Source: Spirochaetia bacterium
Lineage (GTDB): Bacteria; Spirochaetota; Leptospiria; Leptospirales; Leptonemataceae
DNA length: 14,933 nt
NCBI GenBank assembly: GCA_029880625.1
Contig: JAOUOA010000011.1
Span: forward strand, 1 to 14,933
Direction: 5' to 3'
The position numbers and the translations under genes were made by a program. The notes beneath the pieces were generated by a model that was given only the letters and a program-made list of their open reading frames with translations, did no database searches and was not told the DNA's origin. This document shows positions 1 through 5,593 of the stretch, piece after piece (within the stretch, counting starts at the first letter, position 1; each line of letters begins with the position of its first letter).

Positions 1-455
1 AAACTTGGGAAATAATTGGTAAGATAAATAAAATCATAAATAACATATTGAAGGCCTTTTTCTGCAAGGTATCTTTCGTGCGATCCTTCCGGTAAATTAT
101 TGACCTGCAAACTTACGATTAAAAATGATATCAGCAAGTAAAAATAATATGCTGGAAAAATTCTAAGCGATCGTTTAATATAAAAGTTCTTATAGTTGAT
201 TTTCCCATCTTTCTTGAAATTTAAATACAGACCGGATGAAATTAAAAAACCGCTGAGTATAAAAAATAGATCAACGCCCGATCGTAAATTCTCCAGTAGA
301 ATTAAAAAAATATCGGGCACATTTTGTTGTGTAGTCGTTATAACTACTTTTGTATGCAGAATGAGAATGAAAATTATTGCAAGAGCTCGTAGGCCATTCA
401 GACTCTGAATTTCTTTGTTGTTGCGAACAAAAACTGAAATGAATGCATTTTTCAT
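1..455 (-). CDS. Acyltransferase family 3 membrane protein, N-terminal part (cut by window edge)
   Basis: The frame read from ATG at 455 stays open to the left edge, giving 151 residues. It matches the N-terminal part of the acyltransferase-3 family (OafA/NodX type), membrane enzymes that O-acylate sugars of LPS, capsule or other glycans. Visible marks are 'SLNGLRALAIIF' (residues 18-29) ending in the conserved His34 of the first membrane helix, then 'SGVDLFFILSGFLISS' (59-74), then 'KRSLRIFPAYYFYLL' (94-108), the usual loop-helix motif. The start is the ATG just before the family motif; no clear Shine-Dalgarno sequence is seen, and a TTG 45 bases upstream is possible. A hand count gives about 31% GC over bases 1-420, clearly below its neighbours, so it may be acquired or part of a polysaccharide locus to the left. 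The family call is firm; the substrate cannot be told. Confidence 0.85.
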   Translation of the reverse strand, partial: MKNAFISVFVRNNKEIQSLNGLRALAIIFILILHTKVVITTTQQNVPDIFLILLENLRSGVDLFFILSGFLISSGLYLNFKKDGKINYKNFYIKRSLRIFPAYYFYLLISFLIVSLQVNNLPEGSHERYLAEKGLQYVIYDFIYLTNYFPS

Positions 456-477
456 AAAATAATAAATTGGCAGATGA

Positions 478-507
478 ATAAAATTGAAAAACAATAGAAT
501 TTGTCAA
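478..507 (-). promoter_or_regulatory. Possible promoter of the acyltransferase gene
   Basis: A perfect -35 hexamer TTGACA lies at 507-502 on the minus strand, with only AT-rich, poorly matching -10 candidates (ATTTTA or TTTTAT) 17-18 bases downstream. The ATG at 455 would sit a short distance after the start point. It lies in the 115-base gap between the glycosylase stop and the acyltransferase. The -10 is weak, so this is only a candidate. Confidence 0.3.
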
Positions 508-570
508 GCTAAAATGTATGTTTTTTTGAAACCCGTTCTCTGGTTTTCCTGGTAATGAAAGGTGAATAGC

Positions 571-1344
571 TTATTCTATTAAATATTTACTCATACAGAG
601 CTTTTTCAGGCAGCAATTGCTGCAGAGCGGCCTTGATGATTTGCATACGAGAGCTGTAAAGTCCAGGATGGCAAGATTTAGCTCAAAGCTTCGTTTTGTA
701 TTCATAAGGCGGTTTGCTGAATCGATTAAAAATTTTTTCCTTCGCTTTTCTGGATCATAATCCGTTCCGGCAATTCGCGTAAAAAATCTTACGATATTGG
801 AATCGACGGCGGCGCATCTCTCATTGAAAAGCCTGTTCCTGAGGATGGCTTCGGTATAACTGCCCACACCGGGAATCTCTTTTAGCAAGTCCTGAGGGCA
901 AGGGTCTCTTTTTGCATAATGATCGGAAAGATAAGCGATAGTTTTGTGAATCTGTCTACCTCTCCAGGAAAGGCCCAGCGGCTCAAACAGTCTGCGAATT
1001 TCTGCCTGTGTCAGTTCTGCAGCGCTTTTCGGAGTTCTGTATTTCTCTGTAAATTTCTTATATACGGGTAGGACCTGATCTGCTTTCGTTCGGCGAAGCA
1101 TCATCTCTGCCATGAGCAGGTGAAACCAGTTTCCTGTTTTTCTCCAGGGATAATTTCTGCTGTTTTTTTTGTACCATAGAAGAAGGCTCCGCCTGATTTC
1201 AGGAAATTGCGTCTGAATTTCAAGAAACGCTTTTTCTTCAGGCGATGGCTCTTTTTTTCCTGTGGGTTTTTCCTTTTTCAATTTTCTTCTGACCGGGTTC
1301 TTTATGGATTGCAGCTGCAATATTTTTTGCAATGATGCTGACAA
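571..1344 (-). CDS. MutY/EndoIII-fold DNA glycosylase, Mig-like (probable T:G mismatch glycosylase)
   Basis: Helix-hairpin-helix GPD glycosylase with a 4Fe-4S cluster. Seen: 'YPWR' (65-68), 'AEMMLRRTKADQV' (79-91) with Glu80, HhH 'IPGVGSYT' (157-164) with Tyr163 at the variable catalytic position, catalytic Asp181 in 'AVDSN', and cluster ligands C234-x6-C241-x2-C244-x5-C250. The 'LLRRT' and 'NLxxLDFxAxxC' variants match, from memory, the Methanothermobacter Mig T:G glycosylase better than MutY ('QQT', 'LMDLGA'). The C-terminal 8-oxoG-recognition domain of MutY is absent (257 residues against about 350). It overlaps the methyltransferase gene, as vsr overlaps dcm in E. coli. Inferred role: removing T from T:G mismatches left by 5-methylcytosine deamination. 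No ATG is available: the longest form starts at TTG 1344 with no ribosome site; TTG at 1320 or 1281 are alternatives, the last with a weak AGAAG upstream. Confidence 0.85.
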   Translation of the reverse strand: MSASLQKILQLQSIKNPVRRKLKKEKPTGKKEPSPEEKAFLEIQTQFPEIRRSLLLWYKKNSRNYPWRKTGNWFHLLMAEMMLRRTKADQVLPVYKKFTEKYRTPKSAAELTQAEIRRLFEPLGLSWRGRQIHKTIAYLSDHYAKRDPCPQDLLKEIPGVGSYTEAILRNRLFNERCAAVDSNIVRFFTRIAGTDYDPEKRRKKFLIDSANRLMNTKRSFELNLAILDFTALVCKSSRPLCSNCCLKKLCMSKYLIE

Positions 1345-2284
1345 TTGGGACGGCGACGGAATTTCCGAACTGTTTGTATGCCTGCGTATCGGAGACGGGG
1401 ATTTTGAAGCTGTCCGGGAATCCCATCAGTCTTGCACATTCACGCGGCGTCAGTCTTCTAGGATTTTTTCCTTTTACCGGGATCAGGATTTCTGAGCCGT
1501 CTTTGTAATACCTTGCAGAAAGAGTCCGGGCAATTCCATTTCTATCTGCAAGGCTGTAGCCGAATCCGTTTCCTTTTAATCTGTGTTTTTCTTTATAATC
1601 CTGAAGATATGACCAGAGCTTATCTGTGAGATGATAGCGCTGGTCCACTTTTGTTTCAAGAATTGACGACAGCGACGGATTTTTATCATTTGAAATTCCT
1701 CTGGTCTGTCCTTTCAGCTCAAACGAAGGAAATGAAAAGTTTTTCAGATCTTCAGAATCCAGAAAACCTGCAATGAAAACTCTTTCTCTGTGCTGGGGGA
1801 GAACATTTTTTGCATTGATCACTCTGTATGAAATATGATAGCCCAGTTCCTCTGTAAGAGTTTTTTCTATGATCCGAAAGGTCCTTCCTCTGTCGTGAGA
1901 AACAAGGTTTTTTACATTTTCCAGAAGAAAGCCTCTGGGCTTTTTATCGCGGATAATTCTTGCAATTTCAAAAAACAACGTTCCCTGGGTTTCATCAAGA
2001 AATCCATGGGGTCTTCCCAGAGCATTTTTTTTGGAAACGCCGGAGATTGAAAAAGGCTGGCAGGGAAATCCTGCGGCAAGAATATCAAAATCGGGAATCC
2101 CCCGGGAAGAAACTTCTCTGATATCGCCTGCAGGCTCATCGCCGAAGTTTTCTTTATATGTAACGGATGCAAATTTGTCCCATTCGCAGGAATAAACGCA
2201 TTTTCCGCCAGCTTTCTCAAAGGCAAGGCGCATGCCGCCGATGCCAGCAAATAAATCAATAAAACGAAATTTTTCTTTTTTCAT
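1238..2284 (-). CDS. dcm: DNA (cytosine-5-)-methyltransferase, Dcm-like
   Basis: C5-cytosine DNA methyltransferase of 348 residues using S-adenosylmethionine. All main motifs are in order: motif I 'FIDLFAGIGG' (8-17), motif IV 'GFPCQPFS' with catalytic Cys75, motif VI 'ENV' (122-124), motif VIII 'QHRERVF' (164-170), motif IX 'LTPRECARLMGFP' (278-290) and motif X 'QFGNSVAVP' (305-313). The target-recognition stretch, with 'KGNGFGYSL' and 'ARTLSARYYKDGSEILI', and the 'IPVSDTQAY' segment closely resemble E. coli Dcm as I recall it, suggesting a CCWGG-type target (inference). The last 20 or so residues form a Lys/Arg-rich tail written in DNA shared with the glycosylase. No restriction endonuclease lies next to it within the window, so it is probably an orphan or repair-coupled methyltransferase. 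The ribosome site before the ATG is weak. Confidence 0.95.
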   Translation of the reverse strand: MKKEKFRFIDLFAGIGGMRLAFEKAGGKCVYSCEWDKFASVTYKENFGDEPAGDIREVSSRGIPDFDILAAGFPCQPFSISGVSKKNALGRPHGFLDETQGTLFFEIARIIRDKKPRGFLLENVKNLVSHDRGRTFRIIEKTLTEELGYHISYRVINAKNVLPQHRERVFIAGFLDSEDLKNFSFPSFELKGQTRGISNDKNPSLSSILETKVDQRYHLTDKLWSYLQDYKEKHRLKGNGFGYSLADRNGIARTLSARYYKDGSEILIPVKGKNPRRLTPRECARLMGFPDSFKIPVSDTQAYKQFGNSVAVPIVSIIAKNIAAAIHKEPGQKKIEKGKTHRKKRAIA

Positions 2285-2428
2285 GGATTGATTTTACAGT
2301 ACCCCTGTGACATTTTAAGACCGGAAAAGAATTTAAAAACTTCTGAATCCGAAGCAAATAAAGGATGTGCGTTCCGTGGATCTTAATAGTGATATTATCG
2401 TCAGGCTGTAAAATTTCACTGATAATCT
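2285..2428. other. Intergenic region between the MshEN-like gene and dcm
   Basis: This 144-base gap separates the MshEN-like gene stop from the dcm start. It should hold the dcm promoter, but no convincing -35/-10 pair was found. A TAAAAT lies too close to the ATG to serve as a -10 unless the message is nearly leaderless. No stable terminator hairpin with a T run was seen. Confidence 0.4.
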
Positions 2429-2689
2429 TCAGTTGGATTTTTCATATTCCTGAATGAGTCTGTCGATTTCGTCCTGGCTGATCCAGACGCGGATCCGGTC
2501 GGGAATGGTTCCCTCGGATTTTACAAAACTCAGGATATGACTGAAAAGATCATGGGTGTCTATGGCGCCCATGGAAACAAGAATTTCACCCAGGAGATGG
2601 TTTGGGTCTTCTTTTTGTTTCTCCAGAGCCTTTTCCATATCTTCCCGTTTGATCTGCCCTTTTTGAATGAGATATTCACCAATTTTCAT
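2429..2689 (-). CDS. Small stand-alone MshEN/GspE-N-like domain protein
   Basis: An 86-residue acidic, helical protein. Its 'IGEYLIQKGQIKREDMEKAL' opening followed by 'LLGEILVSMGAI' (residues 32-43) is the pattern of the N-terminal domain of type II secretion/type IV pilus ATPases (GspE_N/MshEN), which in some members binds cyclic di-GMP or docks to the pilus platform. Here the domain stands alone with no ATPase attached, so a regulatory or adaptor role is possible but unproven. The start ATG overlaps the stop of a 19-codon micro-ORF (ATGA), and 'AAGGCGGAA' upstream could act as a ribosome site. It lies directly downstream of leuA on the same strand and is probably co-transcribed with it. The gene is well supported; the family call is moderate. 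Confidence 0.75.
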   Translation of the reverse strand: MKIGEYLIQKGQIKREDMEKALEKQKEDPNHLLGEILVSMGAIDTHDLFSHILSFVKSEGTIPDRIRVWISQDEIDRLIQEYEKSN

Positions 2690-2745
2690 TTGGATTCCGC
2701 CTTTTTTTGATCAGGCTGAAAAGGAATTTCAGTAAAGTCACGCAT
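2686..2745 (-). CDS. Micro-ORF (19 residues) linking leuA to the MshEN-like gene
   Basis: A 19-residue reading frame, MRDFTEIPFQPDQKKAESK, begins at ATG 2745 with a strong ribosome site GGAGGA about seven bases upstream. It starts inside the leuA tail (leuA ends in the TGA of ATGCGTGA) and ends in an ATGA overlap with the next gene. Its best reading is a translational coupling device carrying ribosomes from leuA to the MshEN-like gene. It could also be the detached N-terminus of that protein after a frameshift. No homologue is recognised. Confidence 0.45.
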   Translation of the reverse strand: MRDFTEIPFQPDQKKAESK

Positions 2746-4444
2746 TTTTTTCCTCCAGGACTTTACCGGAAGCCTCATATTTATGGATGCGGTTCATGGC
2801 GCAGATCAGGGCCCGGATGGAAGCACGGGTTATGCTGTGATCTACGCCTGCTCCATAGTAGGTTTTCTGACTTTCTGTCTGGAGCTGAATATAAGCGGCC
2901 GCTCTGGAATCGGATCCGTGAGCCAGAGCATGCTCGGAATAAGCTTCAATACTGTAAGGGAAAAGACCGGCCTGGATTAAAGCATCCTTGCAGGCGTCAA
3001 TCGGACCGTTCCCTCTTCCTTCAAGAATTCTTTTTTCCCCCTGAATTGAAATTTCAAGTTTACAGTCCACATCTTCTTCATTTGCAGAATCCGGATATGT
3101 GACGAAAGAAATCAATTGGTAGGGGGAGATGCTGTTCAGAAACTCATCTTCAAAAGTTTTCAGAATCAGTTCCGGTAAAATTTCGCCTCCGGTTTTGTCT
3201 GCGATGTTCTGGATTACTTTTCCGAATTCCGGATGCATGGATTTGGGGAGCTGAAAACCGTATTCATGATCCATGACGTACGCCACGCCCCCTTTTCCGG
3301 ACTGGCTGTTGATCCGTATGATGGATTCGTAAGTTCTGCCGAGGTCTTCCGGATTGATGGGAAGATAGGGCACTTCCCAGAAAGGAATGCTGTTTTTGCG
3401 TCTGTAATCCATTCCCTTGTTGATTGCATCCTGATGCGAGCCTGAAAAAGCGGTATAGACCAGTTCGCCTGCATAGGGATGCCTTGGGTGGACGGGCATG
3501 CGTGTGGTTCTTTCGTAGATTTCGATGATGCGGTTGATGTTGTGAAAGTCAAGGCCGGGATCCACGCCTCTTGAAAACATGTTGAGAGCAATGGTTACAA
3601 TATCTGCATTTCCGGTGCGTTCGCCGTTTCCGAAAAGAGTGCCTTCGATTCTGTCTCCGCCTGCAAGAAGAGCAAGTTCGGAAGCGGCGACAGCGCTTCC
3701 TCTGTCATTGTGCGCATGGATGCTGATAACGGCTCTGTTCCGGTTTTTTAAATGCCTTACAAAATATTCAATTTGATCTGCAAAGATATTGGGAGACGTC
3801 ATTTCTACCGTTGCAGGAAGGTTGATGATTGCCTTCTGACTTTCGGAAGGCTGCCATTCGTCCAGAACCGCATCGCAGACTTCGACTGCATAATCCAGTT
3901 CTGTCCCCGTAAAGCTTTCCGGCGAATATTCAAGAACGATTTCCGTGTCAATATCGGCCGCCATTTTTTTGACAAATCGGACTCCAGAAGTTGCAATTTC
4001 CCTGATTTCTTTTTTATCCATATTGAAGACAACGCGTCTCTGGAGTTCTGATGTGGAGTTGTAAATATGAAGAACAGCGCGTCTGCAGCCTTTAAGCGCC
4101 TCAAAGGTTTTCTGGATTAAATGCTCTCTTGCCTGGGTGAGGACCTGTACTGTTACGTCATCGGGAATTAACTGATCTTCAATTAAAGTTCTGAGAAATT
4201 TATATTCGACTTCGGAAGCGGAAGGGAAGCCGACTTCAATTTCTTTAAAGCCGATTTCAACGAGAAGGCGGAACATATCGAGCTTCTCCTGAAAATTCAT
4301 GGGAATAATCAAAGACTGGTTTCCGTCCCGGAGATCAACACTGCACCAGAAGGGCGCAGTTTCAATGTTTTTGTCCGGCCAGGTCCGGTCGGGAAGATCA
4401 ACCGGTCTGTAGGGTTTATATTGTTTTACGATTTCATGTTTCAT
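2738..4444 (-). CDS. leuA: 2-isopropylmalate synthase
   Basis: Catalyses the first committed step of leucine synthesis, condensing acetyl-CoA with 2-oxoisovalerate; cytosolic. The 568-residue length and 'KQYKPYRPVDLPDRTWPD' opening match the long, fungal/actinobacterial-type LeuA family rather than the shorter E. coli type. Catalytic TIM barrel: 'WCSVDLRDGNQ' (33-43) with metal ligand Asp40, 'HAHNDRG' (243-249) with ligands His243 and His245, and 'GTLFGNGERTGN' (268-279). The C-terminal leucine-binding LeuA dimer domain runs from about residue 430 to 555 and includes 'GRGNGPIDA' (476-484) and 'GAGVDHSITRAS' (531-542), so feedback inhibition by leucine is expected. The ATG at 4444 has GGAG eight bases upstream. 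No other leu or ilv genes are in the window. A leader region upstream suggests expression control. Confidence 0.97.
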   Translation of the reverse strand: MKHEIVKQYKPYRPVDLPDRTWPDKNIETAPFWCSVDLRDGNQSLIIPMNFQEKLDMFRLLVEIGFKEIEVGFPSASEVEYKFLRTLIEDQLIPDDVTVQVLTQAREHLIQKTFEALKGCRRAVLHIYNSTSELQRRVVFNMDKKEIREIATSGVRFVKKMAADIDTEIVLEYSPESFTGTELDYAVEVCDAVLDEWQPSESQKAIINLPATVEMTSPNIFADQIEYFVRHLKNRNRAVISIHAHNDRGSAVAASELALLAGGDRIEGTLFGNGERTGNADIVTIALNMFSRGVDPGLDFHNINRIIEIYERTTRMPVHPRHPYAGELVYTAFSGSHQDAINKGMDYRRKNSIPFWEVPYLPINPEDLGRTYESIIRINSQSGKGGVAYVMDHEYGFQLPKSMHPEFGKVIQNIADKTGGEILPELILKTFEDEFLNSISPYQLISFVTYPDSANEEDVDCKLEISIQGEKRILEGRGNGPIDACKDALIQAGLFPYSIEAYSEHALAHGSDSRAAAYIQLQTESQKTYYGAGVDHSITRASIRALICAMNRIHKYEASGKVLEEKNA

Positions 4445-4446
4445 GT

Positions 4447-4527
4447 CTCTGCTCCAGTTTAAAAAGGATTTTTTGAATGTCCAGGATTGTTTAAAGGACT
4501 TCGGTTTTTATAGCCGAATTAGCAGAG
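4447..4527 (-). promoter_or_regulatory. Candidate leuA leader structure (anti-Shine-Dalgarno pairing)
   Basis: On the minus strand the leader codons CCT-CTG-CTA contain CTCTGCT (4527-4521), a perfect 7-base complement of AGCAGAG (4453-4447) that overlaps the 3' end of the leuA ribosome site GGAG and the spacer to the ATG. A local TTCGG/CCGAA hairpin around 4500-4520 covers the leader stop codon. Together they would allow a ribosome stalled on Leu codons to free the leuA start. No strong intrinsic terminator with a U tract was found, so the model is translational rather than transcriptional. Confidence 0.3.
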
Positions 4528-4606
4528 GCAGGAAGGAACGCAGAAACCCGCAGAGTCTGAAAGATCTGTTGAAAGAAAAATGATATGTTTTTCCTGAAGG
4601 TTTCAC
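4508..4606 (-). CDS. Candidate leucine-rich leader peptide upstream of leuA
   Basis: A 32-codon frame from GTG 4606 to TAA 4508 lies 63 bases before leuA. Its last 15 sense codons read L-C-G-F-L-R-S-F-L-P-L-L-I-R-L: six leucines, all CTN codons, as in leader peptides that control leucine genes by ribosome stalling. The stop sits inside a small inverted repeat (TTCGG/CCGAA). No Shine-Dalgarno sequence precedes the GTG, so the start is weak, and the CT-rich composition could produce leucines by chance. Confidence 0.4.
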   Translation of the reverse strand: MKPSGKTYHFSFNRSFRLCGFLRSFLPLLIRL

Positions 4607-4614
4607 TGTTTTCT

Positions 4615-4642
4615 AAATTACGGAAAAAACGTTTCATGTCAA
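4615..4642 (-). promoter_or_regulatory. Candidate leuA promoter
   Basis: A perfect -35 TTGACA at 4642-4637 is followed after 16 bases by a weak -10 TAATTT at 4620-4615. Transcription from here would give a leader of about 165 nt before leuA, containing the Leu-rich leader ORF. The -10 matches the consensus at only three of six positions. Confidence 0.4.
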
Positions 4643-4674
4643 TATGTTTTTTTAATTTTCATATTAAAAAAATA
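4641..4674 (-). terminator. AT-only hairpin after recR, possible weak terminator
   Basis: Just after the recR stop the minus strand reads AATATG, an A-rich loop, then CATATT, preceded by a run of seven T. The stem is six AT-rich pairs with no following U tract, so termination would be inefficient at best. Confidence 0.25.
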
Positions 4675-5268
4675 TCATAATTTCTGCCGGTTCCGGATGC
4701 TTCTTGCAAGCGTGGAACGGTCTGCAAATTCAATGCTTCCTCCGGTCTGAAGACCGTGAGAAATGCGGGAAAAAAGAATTCCTTTTTCGGAAAAGATTTC
4801 TGAGATATAGCTGGCCGTAGCATCGCCTTCAAGGGTTGGATTGGTTGCTATAAAGATTTCTTTAATGCCGCGGTTTTCAAGAGTTTCTCTGAGTTCCCGG
4901 ATCCTGAGATCATCGGGACCGATTCCGTCCAGAGGAGAAATTGCACCCATGAGAACATGGTACATTCCGTCAAATTCGCCAGTTTTTTCTATGGCAAAAA
5001 TATCCTGCGGTTCTTCGACAATACAGAGCAGTTCAGTATTTCTTGAATCATCGCTGCAGATGCTGCAGAGTTCTGTTTCGCATAGGCCGCCGCAGTTATT
5101 ACAGAAGCGTATCTTTTCTTTGAGCTGGATCAGAGCATCGCTGAGCGACTGCACCTGATAGGAATCCTGACGGATTAAATGAAAGGCAATTCTGTAGGCG
5201 CTCCTCTGTCCGATTCCGGGAAGAGATGTGAGCAGATGAACCAGGTCCTCAAGAGCGTCAAAAGCCAT
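4675..5268 (-). CDS. recR: Recombination mediator protein RecR
   Basis: RecR acts with RecF and RecO to load RecA on gapped single-stranded DNA. The 197-residue length is normal. Order: HhH 'LPGIGQRSAYRIAFHL' (16-31); C4 zinc finger C56-x2-C59-x8-C68-x2-C71; Toprim domain from 'LCIVEEPQDIFAIE' (81-94) through 'SPLDGIGPDDL' (111-121) and 'TNPTLEGDATASYI' (142-155); and a C-terminal 'GGSIEFADRSTLARSI' (176-191). The ATG lies one base after the ybaB stop (TGAgATG), so translation is almost certainly coupled. It is the last gene of the dnaX-ybaB-recR operon, an arrangement found in many bacteria. Confidence 0.98.
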   Translation of the reverse strand: MAFDALEDLVHLLTSLPGIGQRSAYRIAFHLIRQDSYQVQSLSDALIQLKEKIRFCNNCGGLCETELCSICSDDSRNTELLCIVEEPQDIFAIEKTGEFDGMYHVLMGAISPLDGIGPDDLRIRELRETLENRGIKEIFIATNPTLEGDATASYISEIFSEKGILFSRISHGLQTGGSIEFADRSTLARSIRNRQKL

Positions 5269-5269
5269 C

Positions 5270-5590
5270 TCAGCCGCCGAAAAGTTTGTCCAGGCCTGGA
5301 AGATTCATTCCGACGGCGTTTTTCATTTCATGGCTTACGGCTTCTTTTAATTTTTTTGAGCCGTCATTCATTGCTGAAATCAAAAGCTCTTCCAGCATGT
5401 CTTTATTATTTTTATCAAGAAGGCTGTCATCCACCTGGATATTCAGCACGGTCCCTTCTCCGTTTAGAGTGACCTTTACCAGTCCTGCGCCTGCTTCGCC
5501 GGCAATCACCAGTTTTTTAATCCTCTGCTGGAAAGCCTCCATCTGCCCTTTCAGGGCTCCCATATTTTTAAACATATCTCCGAAATTCAT
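5270..5590 (-). CDS. ybaB: YbaB/EbfC nucleoid-associated DNA-binding protein
   Basis: A 106-residue member of the YbaB/EbfC family, small dimeric proteins that bind DNA and are typically encoded between dnaX and recR. The N-terminal helix ('FGDMFKNMGALKGQMEAFQQ') is followed by the family core 'AGLVKVTLNGEGTVLNIQVD' (35-54) and a helical C-terminal half ending 'NLPGLDKLFGG'. The ATG follows the dnaX stop by three bases, with GGAG in the end of dnaX as ribosome site. The exact role in this organism is unknown; the family is linked to nucleoid structure and, in Borrelia, to gene regulation. Confidence 0.95.
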   Translation of the reverse strand: MNFGDMFKNMGALKGQMEAFQQRIKKLVIAGEAGAGLVKVTLNGEGTVLNIQVDDSLLDKNNKDMLEELLISAMNDGSKKLKEAVSHEMKNAVGMNLPGLDKLFGG

Positions 5591-5593
5591 CGT

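Noticed and set aside
571..1344. Calling the glycosylase MutY (A/G-specific).
   Set aside because: It lacks the C-terminal 8-oxoG-recognition domain, has LLRRT in place of the MutY LQQT motif, and sits with a cytosine methyltransferase.
571..2689. A complete restriction-modification system around dcm.
   Set aside because: Neighbours on both sides are accounted for (Mig-like glycosylase, MshEN-like protein) and none resembles a restriction endonuclease.
4510..4560. GGCAGGAAGGAACGCAG looks like the conserved GGAAGGAAGCAG core of bacterial SRP (4.5S) RNA, which is often near dnaX.
   Set aside because: The bases flanking GGAA (GCA/GGA) do not form the required short helix, and no longer SRP-like hairpin was found on either strand.
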